Source: JANYHH01 sp965249745
GTDB taxonomy: Bacteria > Deinococcota > Deinococci > Deinococcales > JAAFIG01
Assembly (NCBI GenBank): GCA_965249745.1
Contig: OZ252252.1
Location: 1,922,001 to 1,986,000 of the forward strand
DNA length: 64,000 bases
Direction of reading: 5' to 3'
Of the stretch, positions 17,263 to 25,514 are shown piece after piece. The notes under the pieces are model-generated. The model was given only the letters and a program-made list of their open reading frames with translations. It searched no databases and was not told the DNA's origin. How positions within the stretch are numbered: position 1 is the first letter of the stretch; the number at the start of each line of letters is the position of its first letter. The translations under genes were made by a program, and so were the position numbers.

Positions 17263-18238
17263 AGTGAACCCTCCGGTTGCCGTAGCGAAACTGCAAGACG
17301 ATCAGGCAGATCACCAGCAGCAGCATCAACACTGCCTGCGCTGCCGCCAGTCCCGTTTGGAAGGAGCGAAAGCCATCCTGGTAGAGCTGATAGACCAGGA
17401 ACGTCGTGATGCCTGCCTCGCCGTACACCGGACCGCCTCTGGTGAGGATATTGACGAGTCCGAAGCTGTCAAACAGAGAGGAGACGACGTTGGTGAAGAT
17501 CAGAAAAAAAGTCATCGGTGAGAGCAGCGGCAGGACCACTCGCCAGAAGCTCTGCCAGGGCGTCGCGCCGTCAATTTCGGCCGCCTCCATGACCTCCTGC
17601 GGAATGTTCTGAATCGCCGCGAGGTAAAAGACGATGTTGAACCCCAAGCCCTTCCAGACCGTCGCCACGACCACCAATGCAAAAGCCAGAAACGGCTGAT
17701 CCAGCCAGCGCGGTTTGATTCCGAACAGCGTTCCCAACAGATTATTGACCGCGCCGACCTCCGGGTTAAATAGAAACAACCAGAGCGTCCCGGCAATCGC
17801 CGGGGAGAGCGCGTACGGGTAGATCAGCATTAAGCGGTAGAACTTCGCGCCGGGGATCGGCTTGCTCGCCAGCCACGCCAAGCCCAGCGCGACCAATAAC
17901 CCCAAGCTCACGACCAGTCCCACGAACACGAGCGTTTGCAAGATGACCTGGTGATACACCGGACTCGAGAGTAACTTGACAAAGTTATCCAGGCCGACGA
18001 ATTGTTCGTTACCGACGATGATGTTCGCCCGGAACACGCTCAGACGAACTGTTCTGATCGCCGGGTAGTACGAGAACACGCCCAGGATCACCAGGGTCGG
18101 GAGTAGCAGCAACCACGGCAGCCAGCGCCCGCGAAAGGTGGCGTGTTCCCCGTCCGCCCTCGGGGGACGCGCCACAACCTCAGGTTGAGAGCGGGTACGG
18201 ATTGGTTCTGCCTTTTTATTCGGTCGAACAGCGTTCAA
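17252..18238 (-). CDS. Carbohydrate ABC transporter permease, UgpA/MalF type
   Basis: A 328-residue permease with a basic cytoplasmic N-terminus and six helices (first RGRWLPWLLLLPTLVILGVF). The EAA loop is EAAEIDGATPWQSFWRVVLP. Closest in style to UgpA of glycerol-3-phosphate importers. Translation appears to start at a TTG (18236-18238) because TGGAGG lies 6 bases before it and no better start fits. It sits 75 bases after the binding-protein gene, with a CTCGAG-based stem-loop in that gap. Confidence 0.9.
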   Translation of the reverse strand: MNAVRPNKKAEPIRTRSQPEVVARPPRADGEHATFRGRWLPWLLLLPTLVILGVFSYYPAIRTVRLSVFRANIIVGNEQFVGLDNFVKLLSSPVYHQVILQTLVFVGLVVSLGLLVALGLAWLASKPIPGAKFYRLMLIYPYALSPAIAGTLWLFLFNPEVGAVNNLLGTLFGIKPRWLDQPFLAFALVVVATVWKGLGFNIVFYLAAIQNIPQEVMEAAEIDGATPWQSFWRVVLPLLSPMTFFLIFTNVVSSLFDSFGLVNILTRGGPVYGEAGITTFLVYQLYQDGFRSFQTGLAAAQAVLMLLLVICLIVLQFRYGNRRVHYGA

Positions 18239-18270
18239 AAGAAACCTCCAGGAGTGTGAACAAACTGGAA

Positions 18271-18294
18271 CCTCGAGACCTTGAAATCTCGAGG
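18271..18294 (-). terminator. Stem-loop between binding-protein and permease genes
   Basis: CCTCGAGA and TCTCGAGG pair across an 8-base loop with no T-run. The position, after the binding-protein gene and before the permeases, suits an mRNA-stability or attenuation element that keeps binding-protein levels above permease levels. That role is by analogy with malE-malF. Confidence 0.55.
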
Positions 18295-18313
18295 CTTGAT
18301 GGTTTGGTGACGT

Positions 18314-19606
18314 TCACTTGAAGTTCTTGTTGTATTCCACCAGCGCCGCATCAATCTGTTCCTTGGCGCTTTTGGCGACCTCGTTGACCGACTGCCCGCT
18401 CAGCACCTTCTGGATGTTCTGCTCGATTAGGGCCCGCATCTGAATGTTCGCTCCGGTCAGCGCCCCGGCGTTGGCAATGTTCGGCTTGGTGTTCAGCAAC
18501 TGATTAAACGCCACGATCTGAAGCGGGTTGCCCTGGAACCAGCCCTGCTTGCGGAGCAGATTCACGCTACTGGTCCGCACTGGATAGTAACCGGTGAGCT
18601 TGTGCCAGCTCGCCATGTTTTCGGTGTTGGTCATAAAGAGAGCAAAATCCAACGCGGTCTCAGCCTCTGGTTTCGGAGCCGATTTAGCGACCCAGAGACT
18701 CGCACCGCCGATCACGACCCCATTGCGCTCCGAACCGTTTGGAATTGGCAGCGCACCCACGCCCATCTGAAAGCCGTTCTGTTTGGCAGCATCCAGCAGG
18801 TTGCCCAGTCCAGCGGTCGAGTTGATTGTCATGAGCGCTTTTTGTTGACCGAAGATCGCGTTCGTGCCAACGGTATCAGCCAGTTTCCCGGTGTTCGTCA
18901 GAAACCCCTTGTCGTTCAGATCCTTGTAAAACTGAAAGATCTTGCGACCCGCCGGGCTGTCCACATTGCTGGTGGTCGCCCGATCCTGACGACCGTTGCC
19001 GTTGTTGAGGAGTTGCGCGTTCTGCTGGCTCATCCACTGCTCGAACAGCCAACTGTACGGCGTGAGTGCCACGCATTTCACCCCGAGCTTGGCGGCGTCA
19101 AAGGTGGCGCAGGCTTTCAGGATCGCGCCAAAGGTGGTCGGCGGATTTTTAGGGTCCAAGCCAGCTTTCAGCATCAAATCTTTGTTGAAGTACAGCACCG
19201 GGCTGCTCGAGTTAAAAGGAATGCTGTTGACCTTGCCGCCAATCGTGTAATAGCTGACGACCGGTTTGATGTAATCGCTGAAATCCACGTCCTTGACCGC
19301 GCTGACCGGTTGAAAGATGCCGCTGTCCAACGCCAGTTGACTGCTGGTTCCGTCCACCTGCACGAGCGCCGGAGCCTTGCCCTGACGAGCTGCCAGCACC
19401 GTAGCTTGTAGGGTTTCATCAGAAATGCCCTTATAGACTGGCACGACCTTTACACCGGGGTGCGCCTTGTTATACTCGTCTGCCCTAGCCTGAATCCAAT
19501 CGCCACGCTTGGCATCGCCGAAGGTGTGCCAGAATTCCACGGTAACACTTTGCGCCGACGCGACGAAACTCAGGGCGAGCGGCAGAGCGATCCAATATCG
19601 TTTCAT
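18314..19606 (-). CDS. Extracellular substrate-binding protein, UgpB-like
   Basis: A 430-residue family 1 solute-binding protein. The signal peptide MKRYWIALPLALSFVASA is followed directly by QSVTVEFWHTFGD, the usual UgpB opening. Other UgpB-like blocks are VYKGISDETLQATVLAARQG, IPFNSSSPVLYFNKDLMLKA and ASWHKLTGYYPVR. It delivers a sugar phosphate ester such as glycerol-3-phosphate, or an oligosaccharide, to the two permeases downstream. There is no lipobox Cys, so anchoring is unclear. It is the first gene of a three-gene minus-strand operon. The 5' region has only a weak Shine-Dalgarno. Confidence 0.9.
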   Translation of the reverse strand: MKRYWIALPLALSFVASAQSVTVEFWHTFGDAKRGDWIQARADEYNKAHPGVKVVPVYKGISDETLQATVLAARQGKAPALVQVDGTSSQLALDSGIFQPVSAVKDVDFSDYIKPVVSYYTIGGKVNSIPFNSSSPVLYFNKDLMLKAGLDPKNPPTTFGAILKACATFDAAKLGVKCVALTPYSWLFEQWMSQQNAQLLNNGNGRQDRATTSNVDSPAGRKIFQFYKDLNDKGFLTNTGKLADTVGTNAIFGQQKALMTINSTAGLGNLLDAAKQNGFQMGVGALPIPNGSERNGVVIGGASLWVAKSAPKPEAETALDFALFMTNTENMASWHKLTGYYPVRTSSVNLLRKQGWFQGNPLQIVAFNQLLNTKPNIANAGALTGANIQMRALIEQNIQKVLSGQSVNEVAKSAKEQIDAALVEYNKNFK

Positions 19607-19820
19607 GGTCGGCAGTTTGCAGACGTAAACTTAACGCTCACTGAGGATGCAGCTTGTGACTTGTGACCCAGGTCATACTTCATGGCAGGAAAGTAATTGC
19701 CCATCAAATGTTTTCGCGCTCGAGGTTACAGTCGTCACGGAGCACTCGATTGGTACGTCAATTCGCTTAATGCTGCGCTGCCAAGTTCCGCCCTGAAGTT
19801 CATCTTTGAGCTTCGCGTGC

Positions 19821-20033
19821 TCATAGGTGATAAGGGAGGAAAATTGGAGGCTCGAGCCTTGTCATGTAGTGCCAGATCTCGAGACCTTCGACGGTTTTTG
19901 TGACCGGATTCAACCGGGCCGTGGTTTCGTCGTCCAAACTGTCAATCCACTGTTCTGTACAGGAAGGCACGAAATGGACGTATAACACGTCACTGGCGCT
20001 GTCGTAATCAATTTTTACGCCTCGAGTTTCCAC
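19821..20033 (-). CDS. DUF2283 domain protein, candidate antitoxin
   Basis: A 70-residue protein from a GTG start. It matches the DUF2283 pattern: VKIDYDSASDVLYVHFVPS, then DSLDDETTARLNPVTKTVEGLEIWHY. DUF2283 genes often lie directly after small DUF4258/barnase-like toxin genes, and the upstream sequence here encodes such a protein in the same open frame. No clear Shine-Dalgarno is seen at the GTG. If the upstream part is dead, this could be an orphan antitoxin. It could also be the C-terminal half of a toxin-antitoxin fusion. Confidence 0.65.
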   Translation of the reverse strand: METRGVKIDYDSASDVLYVHFVPSCTEQWIDSLDDETTARLNPVTKTVEGLEIWHYMTRLEPPIFLPYHL

Positions 20034-20352
20034 AGGATGTCTCGCTTCAAGCGTCTCGAGATGCGGCTTGCGTGAACTCTTCAGGCGTACTCTTGATCCA
20101 GTAAGACCGTTCTCCAGTATGACCGCTGCGACTGTGAATAGATACGCGTATTTCCGAACGAAGAGGCGTTTGTTGCCTTGGGTGTCACGGGCGTCAGTTT
20201 GAATCCAATCTGGGTTACCGATGACTTTGCCGATGCGTTCGGGTCGGGCATACCAAAAATCTGGATGAGGCTCAGCAATATGCTTCGCACGTTCGACGTT
20301 GAGGATGATGGGATACTCGAGGTGGGAGGTCTGGAATTCAATCGGGAATCAT
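20034..20352 (-). pseudogene. Toxin-like nuclease ORF (DUF4258/PBECR style), apparently frameshifted at its start
   Basis: The minus strand is open without a stop from 20348 into the DUF2283 gene. It reads EYPIILNVERAKHIAEPHPD, then PERIGKVIGNPDWIQTD, KRLFVRKYAYLFTVAAVILE and TGSRVRLKSSRKPHLE. This pattern (residues around a His-Pro, then paired strands) is typical of barnase/RelE-like nucleases such as DUF4258 or PBECR proteins. The frame contains no ATG, GTG or TTG. An ATG at 20350-20352 is one base out of register: removing one C of a CCC run (20344-20346) would restore MIPIEFQTSH. It lies 32 bases after acs. The toxin assignment is by pattern only. Confidence 0.55.
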
Positions 20353-20383
20353 TGCGACTCGAGGGGATGCGGCCTTTCTGGTT

Positions 20384-22318
20384 TCATTCTTCGTCGGCTG
20401 CCGCCTGCAACCGTTGCACCACACTGACATCCTCTAAAGTGCTCGTATCCCCGCTCAACTCCTGCCCGCTGGCAATCTGCCGCAAAAGCCGCCGCATGAT
20501 CTTGCCGCTCCGGGTTTTCGGCAGCGAATCGGTGAACTTGATCTCGTCCGGGCGGGCAATCGCGCCGATCTCCTTGGTGACGTGGGCCCGCAACGCCTCG
20601 CTCGAGACTTCGCGTCCGGTTTTCAGGGTCACGAAGGCGATGATCCCCTCGCCTTTGATCGGATCGGGTCGTCCGACCACGGCGGCTTCGGCGACGCTCG
20701 GGTGGCTGACCAGGGCACTTTCCACCTCCATCGTCCCCAATCGGTGACCGCTGACGTTCAGCACGTCGTCAATTCGTCCGACAATCGTGTAGTACCCGTC
20801 CGCGTCTCGTCTCGAGCCGTCCCCGGCGAAGTACACGCCTGGGATTTCCCCGAAGTACTGGCGTTTGAAGCGCTCGTCGTCGCCGTACACCGTGCGGAGG
20901 ATGCTGGGCCACGGGCGTTTCAGCACCAGAAAGCCGCCCTCGTTCGCGGGGAGTTCATTGCCGTCTCGGTCCACGATGGCAGCCTCGACGCCGAACATCG
21001 GCACGCCCGCCGCGCCGGGCTTGGTGTCGTGTGCGCCGGGGATGGTGGTAATCATGATGCTGCCAGTTTCGGTTTGCCACCAGGTATCAATGATTGGCAG
21101 GCGTTCCTGACCGATCACGCGGTGATACCAGAGCCACGCCTCGGGATTGATCGGTTCGCCGACCGTTCCCAGTAACCTCAGGCTCGAGAGGTTGAAGCGG
21201 TTCGGGTGTTCGTCCCCGGCCCGCATGAAGCTGCGAATTGCGGTCGGAGCGGTGTAGAGGATGGTCGCCTTGTGCTTCTCAACGATTTCCCAGAGCCGCC
21301 CCGCGTGCGGGTGGTTCGGCGCACCCTCGTACATCAGCGCGGTCGCGCCGTTGGCTAGCGGGCCGTACACGACGTAACTGTGGCCGGTGATCCAACCGAC
21401 ATCGGCGGTGCAGAAGTACACGTCGCTAGCTCGCATGTCGAAGACGTACTTGGTTGTCAGGTACGTCCCGACCATGTAGCCGCCGGTCGTGTGCAGCACG
21501 CCCTTGGGCTTCCCAGTGCTGCCGCTGGTATAGAGGATGAACAGCGGGTGCTCGGCGTCTAATGGTTCTGCTAGGCAGTCGCTCGAGACATCTCGCATCA
21601 GGTCGTGATACCAGTGATCTTTGCCCGCGTTCCACTGGATTTCGTGCGCGGTGCGTTTCACCACGATCACGTTTTCTACGCCTGGTGCGTTCTCTAAGGC
21701 CTCGTCCACGTTCTGCTTCAAGGGCACGATGGCTCCGCGCCGGTAACTGCCGTCGGCGGTGATGAGCAGCTTCGACTGGCAATCGTTGATCCGGTCAGCC
21801 AGTGCGCCCGCACTGAAGCCACCGAACACGACGCTGTGCGTCGCGCCGATTCGGGCGCAGGCGAGCATCGCCACAACGGATTCCACGATCATCGGCAAAT
21901 AAATGGTCACGCGGTCACCGGGTTGCACGCCCAAACCCTTCAAGACGTTGGCGAACTGGCAGACTTCGGCGTGCAACTCGCGGTACGTGAGCCTGCGTAC
22001 ATCGCCCGGTTCACCCTCCCAAACGAGCGCGGGCTTATCACCTCGAGTTTCCAGATGGCGATCCAAGCAGTTGTAACTGAGGTTTGTTGTTCCACCCACG
22101 AACCATTTGGCGTGCGGCTCGTTCCATTCCAGAACCGTCTCCCAGCGCTTGAACCAGTGCAGTTCATCCGCGACACCGGACCAGAACGCGTCAGGTTGCT
22201 CCAAGGACTGGCGGTACATGTCGTTGAACCTCTCCAGCGTCAAATTGCCGCCGAAATCACTTGGGGGTGCGATGCGACGGGATTCTTGCAGCATGGCTTC
22301 AATTGAATTTTCGGACAT
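20384..22318 (-). CDS. acs: Acetyl-coenzyme A synthetase
   Basis: This enzyme activates acetate to acetyl-CoA through acetyl-AMP. The 644 residues are full length for the family. Landmarks are the P-loop-like YTSGSTGKPKGVLHTTGGY (about residue 268), the acetyl-pocket Trp motif IIDTWWQTETGS, the hinge/DV motif GRIDDVLNVSGHRLGTMEVE and the C-terminal PKTRSGKIMRRLLR, whose Lys is the usual acetylation-control site. The ATG at 22318 is preceded by AGGAG at 6 bases; a TTG 15 bases earlier is less likely. It is monocistronic on the minus strand, with rnpB just upstream. Confidence 0.96.
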   Translation of the reverse strand: MSENSIEAMLQESRRIAPPSDFGGNLTLERFNDMYRQSLEQPDAFWSGVADELHWFKRWETVLEWNEPHAKWFVGGTTNLSYNCLDRHLETRGDKPALVWEGEPGDVRRLTYRELHAEVCQFANVLKGLGVQPGDRVTIYLPMIVESVVAMLACARIGATHSVVFGGFSAGALADRINDCQSKLLITADGSYRRGAIVPLKQNVDEALENAPGVENVIVVKRTAHEIQWNAGKDHWYHDLMRDVSSDCLAEPLDAEHPLFILYTSGSTGKPKGVLHTTGGYMVGTYLTTKYVFDMRASDVYFCTADVGWITGHSYVVYGPLANGATALMYEGAPNHPHAGRLWEIVEKHKATILYTAPTAIRSFMRAGDEHPNRFNLSSLRLLGTVGEPINPEAWLWYHRVIGQERLPIIDTWWQTETGSIMITTIPGAHDTKPGAAGVPMFGVEAAIVDRDGNELPANEGGFLVLKRPWPSILRTVYGDDERFKRQYFGEIPGVYFAGDGSRRDADGYYTIVGRIDDVLNVSGHRLGTMEVESALVSHPSVAEAAVVGRPDPIKGEGIIAFVTLKTGREVSSEALRAHVTKEIGAIARPDEIKFTDSLPKTRSGKIMRRLLRQIASGQELSGDTSTLEDVSVVQRLQAAADEE

Positions 22319-22420
22319 GGGAACTCCTGACAAAAAGGGATGTGGGTTGAGCTTACCGCATTCGTCTTGACGGCTGCCGCTCTGTCGGTGACGGAATCGC
22401 AGCCGAGCAGCTAAACCAGA

Positions 22421-22451
22421 ACACCGCTCGAGCGATAGCCTCGAGCGGTGT
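22421..22451 (-). terminator. rnpB terminator hairpin
   Basis: A perfect 12-bp stem (22421-22432 with 22440-22451) and a 7-base loop lie just after the 3' end of RNase P RNA. Each arm contains one CTCGAG. Downstream in the transcription direction there is only a weak T-rich stretch. Confidence 0.75.
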
Positions 22452-22459
22452 CTGTTGTT

Positions 22460-22914
22460 GGAAAGGGTCTAAGCCGGGTTCTGTCCTATGCGCCCGAAGG
22501 CGCACGTCACGGTCATCTGTCTGGGATGTCAGTCGCCTGACACCTCGAGCGGCTGTCTTTGCTTGTTAAAAGCTGCGGGTCACAGCTCGGGTTTCCCCTT
22601 TCAAACGTTCGAGCCTTGCACCAAATGGGGTTTGCCGATCCAACCCTGTCTCCAGGGCTGCTGGTGGTCTCTTACACCACCGTTTCACCCTTACCCGCTG
22701 CCCTGCCTGTCAAACTCTCGCTGTAGTCAAGGTTTGACCTGTAGCAGCACTGCGGGCGGTTTATTTTCTGTTGCACTTTCCGTCGGCTTCGCGCCTGCTG
22801 GAGAGAATTACCCCTCGAGCGGTTCGCTCGCCGCCCAGCCGTTAGCTGGCATCACGCCCTGCGGTGCCCGGACTTTCCTCACTCGATCTCTCGAGCGCGA
22901 CCGTGCCCCTTTCC
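22460..22914 (-). ncRNA. rnpB: RNase P RNA, bacterial type A
   Basis: This is the catalytic RNA of ribonuclease P, which removes 5' leaders from tRNA precursors. On the minus strand the near-universal 5' block GAGGAAAGTCCGGGCACCGC (22861-22880) is present. The conserved 3' block AGAACCCGGCTTA (22470-22482), the ACAGAAAATAAACCGCC segment and the GGTAAGGGTGAAACGGTG segment are also there. The ends are set by pairing of GGAAAGGG with CCCTTTCC (helix P1). Three CTCGAG copies fall inside, in peripheral arms. A promoter-like TTTCAA/17 bp/TAGACT lies just upstream. Confidence 0.95.
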
Positions 22915-22922
22915 AGCCGAGC

Positions 22923-22951
22923 AGTCTAGCACCTCGAGCCGCGACTTGAAA
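22923..22951 (-). promoter_or_regulatory. Candidate rnpB promoter
   Basis: On the minus strand, -35 TTTCAA (22946-22951), a 17-bp spacer and -10 TAGACT (22923-22928) are present. The predicted start, about 22915, coincides with the first base of helix P1 of RNase P RNA. Confidence 0.65.
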
Positions 22952-22956
22952 ATACG

Positions 22957-22989
22957 CACCGTAAATCTTGAGCAAGATTCCCCACGGTG
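22957..22989 (-). terminator. Dyad closing the mannan operon, probable terminator
   Basis: CACCGT and ACGGTG flank a perfect 16-bp palindrome AATCTTGAGCAAGATT (22964-22979). On the minus strand the hairpin is followed by CGTATTTTC. It lies after the GH125 gene and before the rnpB promoter. The palindrome also resembles the operator pair upstream of the peptide importer. Confidence 0.45.
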
Positions 22990-23152
22990 TCCGCAACAAT
23001 CTCGAGCCTGCGAGCCGCTTCGCCTCTCCCGGCCGGTGATGAGTGGGCGAGCGAAGCGCGTTGCCCTCGACCTCGAATTCAAAAGCCTCTCACCCCGACC
23101 TTCTCCGTGAAGAAAAGGGAGAACGGCACAACTCGAGTCTCGAGGGTCAAGC

Positions 23153-24454
23153 TCACACCTCAAGCTTGACCCCGCTCAGATCCAGCACGAATTCCGCGAA
23201 CAGCGAGTTCGCCCAGGCGAACCAGTCGCGGGTGAACACGTTCGGGTTGTCCACATCGAAGCTTTCGTGCATGTACCCCGTGCCCGCGTCGGTTCGCAGC
23301 AGCATCTCCAGCAACTCGAGGCGTTCGGCTTGGTCGGTGCTGGTCAAGCCCTGAATGCACAGGCTGATCGGCCAGATGTTGCGCCCCGGCGTGTGCGGAC
23401 TGCCAATTCCCTGAGCGGCAATCCCGGCGTGAAAGTGCGGGTTGGTACTGGACAGCAACATGGCTCGAGTCCGCCGGTAGAGCGGATCACTGGCGCTGGT
23501 GTAGCCGATGTACGGCGCACTCAGCAGGCTGGGAACGTTGGCGTCGTCCATCAGGTTCGCGCCGCCCAAGCCGTCCACCTCGTAGGCGTAGACCTCGCCA
23601 AATTCGGGGTGATGGACTCGCCCGTAACGCTGCAAGCCATCTTCGATGCTGGCCTTCAAAACCTGCGCCTCGAGTTCCAAGGTAGGGTCGTGTAGCACGT
23701 CCGCCGCGATTCGCTCGAGGTAACCCAAAGACACCACGGCCAGCATGTTCGCCGGGATCAGGTAGCCGTAGTCGCAGGCGTCGTCGGACGGACGAAAGCC
23801 GCTCCAGGTGAGGCCGGTGAAACCGACGGGTGCGCCGCGACCGTCGCCGGACAGGGAATCGCTCGGCAGGTACGGCTTCGGACGGCGGAAGCTGTACCCG
23901 GAGCGCGTGCCGTGATGCTGCTCCACGCGCCAGGTCTCGAGGATACGAGCGGCGGCCAGCCTGAAGCGGTCGTTCAGGTGATCGGTGCGACCCGTGACGC
24001 GCCACAACCAGTACCCGAGTTGCAGCGGGGCACACAGAGAATCCACCTCGTACTTGCGCTCCCAGACCCACGGCGACATCTCCGTCAGGTCGTCCTGGTG
24101 GCCCTGCCCGGAGGCGGACTCGTTGAAGGCGTTCGCGTACGGGTCCAGAATCACCCCCTCGAGTTGCCGCCGTAGCACGCCCGCCAAGAGATTTCCCGTC
24201 TGTTCGTCGTGGGCGGCCGCTAACAGGTACGGTCGCACTTGGGCTGCGCTGTCGCGCAGCCACATCGCCGGGATGTCTCCAGTGATGACGAAGACGCTCC
24301 CGTCCGGTTGCGGGCGGAGTGTTGTCTCATAGGTGTTGCGAAAGCAGGCGTCGAACATCCTGACGACCTTGGGCTGCGCGGCGAAGCGGTCCTGGACCTG
24401 CTCAGAGAGAGGGTAAAAGGATTTCGGGAGGGAATTGGTCTGGGTCAACATCAC
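23153..24454 (-). CDS. GH125 exo-alpha-1,6-mannosidase
   Basis: A 433-residue glycoside hydrolase family 125 enzyme (formerly DUF1237), which removes non-reducing alpha-1,6-mannose without a metal ion. The alpha/alpha-barrel signature blocks are ITGDIPAMWLRDSAAQVRPY, PYANAFNESASGQGHQDDLT, WSGFRPSDDACDYGYLIPAN (candidate acid Asp) and GTGYMHESFDVDNP (candidate base Glu). The length is typical. There is no signal peptide, so it acts in the cytoplasm on imported manno-oligosaccharides. It is the last gene of the mannan operon, and its ATG overlaps the stop of the preceding permease (ATGA). Confidence 0.93.
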   Translation of the reverse strand: MMLTQTNSLPKSFYPLSEQVQDRFAAQPKVVRMFDACFRNTYETTLRPQPDGSVFVITGDIPAMWLRDSAAQVRPYLLAAAHDEQTGNLLAGVLRRQLEGVILDPYANAFNESASGQGHQDDLTEMSPWVWERKYEVDSLCAPLQLGYWLWRVTGRTDHLNDRFRLAAARILETWRVEQHHGTRSGYSFRRPKPYLPSDSLSGDGRGAPVGFTGLTWSGFRPSDDACDYGYLIPANMLAVVSLGYLERIAADVLHDPTLELEAQVLKASIEDGLQRYGRVHHPEFGEVYAYEVDGLGGANLMDDANVPSLLSAPYIGYTSASDPLYRRTRAMLLSSTNPHFHAGIAAQGIGSPHTPGRNIWPISLCIQGLTSTDQAERLELLEMLLRTDAGTGYMHESFDVDNPNVFTRDWFAWANSLFAEFVLDLSGVKLEV

Positions 24455-25335
24455 TTGGCTCCGGAGAATGAAATACTCTGCGTAAAATACCGCTGCGCGA
24501 AGGCGAAAACCAGTAGCACCGGGAGCGACACGACGACGCTCGCGGCCATGAGCGGCCCGTAATCGGTCTGATGGTTGAAGCTGAACGATTGCAATCCCAT
24601 CTGCACGGTGGACATGTTCGGATCGTTGAAGACGATCAGCGCCCAGAGAAAGACGTTCCAGCCCGCCTGGAAGGTGAAAATCCCGAGCGTCGCCAGGGCT
24701 GGTCCGCAGAGCGGCAGGTAGATATTCCAGAAGATGCGAAACTCGGACGCACCATCCACCCTGGCGGCGTCCATCAGGTCGTCCGGCAGGGTACGAAAGA
24801 ACTGGCGCATGAAGAAGACCGCGAACGCGCCCGCCGCGCCGGGCAGGATAATCGCCCAGTAGCTGTTCAATAAGCCCATGCCGCCCTGCCCCAACAGGTT
24901 ATTCCCGCCCGCCAGCGGGAACGAACGCAGGATGATAAAACTCGGGATCAGGGTCACGATGCCCGGAACCAGCAGAGACGCCAGCTTCAACTGGAACAGC
25001 GCCTCGCGCCCACGGAAGCGCATCCGGGCGAAGGCGTACCCGGCCAGGCTCCCCAGGATCAGGTTCGCCACCACGCCCAGGATCGCCATCAGACTCGAGT
25101 TCAGGAAGTAGCGTCCGAACGGCACAGTCGTGAACGCCTTGATGTAATGCTCGAACGTCAGCCGGACCGGAATCCAGCGGATCGGATCGGTGAAGATGTC
25201 CGCATCGGGTTTCAGTGACGTGACCAGCATCCAGTAGAACGGCATGGCCATGATGACCGCGACCAGCACCAGGGCGGCGTAGAACAAGGTTTCCCGGATG
25301 ACGACGAGCGGCGTCAGTTTCAAGCGCTTGTTCAT
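24451..25335 (-). CDS. Carbohydrate ABC transporter permease, MalG/AraQ type (mannan operon)
   Basis: A 294-residue permease with six helices. The EAA loop is DAARVDGASEFRIFWNIYLP. It ends in ATGA overlap with the GH125 gene and starts in ATGA overlap with a tiny ORF that fills the gap to the partner permease. With the binding protein at 30.5-31.8 kb and the other permease it should import alpha-1,6-manno-oligosaccharides, by context. No ATPase is encoded nearby. Confidence 0.9.
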   Translation of the reverse strand: MNKRLKLTPLVVIRETLFYAALVLVAVIMAMPFYWMLVTSLKPDADIFTDPIRWIPVRLTFEHYIKAFTTVPFGRYFLNSSLMAILGVVANLILGSLAGYAFARMRFRGREALFQLKLASLLVPGIVTLIPSFIILRSFPLAGGNNLLGQGGMGLLNSYWAIILPGAAGAFAVFFMRQFFRTLPDDLMDAARVDGASEFRIFWNIYLPLCGPALATLGIFTFQAGWNVFLWALIVFNDPNMSTVQMGLQSFSFNHQTDYGPLMAASVVVSLPVLLVFAFAQRYFTQSISFSGAK

Positions 25336-25514
25336 CGCTCACCACCGCTTCGCGTCGGGTCATGGAGCCTCGAGTGTTTCGGATTGCTCGAGTTGGCAGT
25401 CCTGCTCGAGTTGACAGCACTGCTCGGGGTAGCAGCACCAGAGAAGCCGCTCGAGGTTGCACGAAGTCTCGAGCTGCCGATACCGTTTGAGAGAACCGAG
25501 GAGACCCGCTTCAT
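25332..25514 (-). CDS. 60-codon Ser-rich ORF coupled by ATGA overlaps on both sides
   Basis: This ORF starts with an ATG overlapping the stop of the upstream permease (ATGA at 25511-25514) and ends with a TGA overlapping the ATG of the downstream permease (25332-25335). It encodes MKRVSSVLSN then Ser/Ala/Asn-rich sequence including six-residue repeats (SSAVNS, SRTANS). It has no membrane segment or known domain. It may be a real small protein, or merely a frame kept open so that translating ribosomes hand over from one permease to the other. I cannot decide from sequence. Confidence 0.35.
   Translation of the reverse strand: MKRVSSVLSNGIGSSRLRATSSGFSGAATPSSAVNSSRTANSSNPKHSRLHDPTRSGGER
25385..25438. 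repeat. Three tandem 18-bp repeats between the permease genes
   Basis: TGCTCGAGTTGGCAGTCC, TGCTCGAGTTGACAGCAC and TGCTCGGGGTAGCAGCAC follow one another without gaps. The 18-bp unit keeps the reading frame of the small ORF. The third copy has lost the CTCGAG. Confidence 0.75.

Noticed and set aside
22488..22949. 153-codon plus-strand ORF
   Set aside because: It lies on the complement of RNase P RNA; the conserved rnpB blocks explain the sequence.
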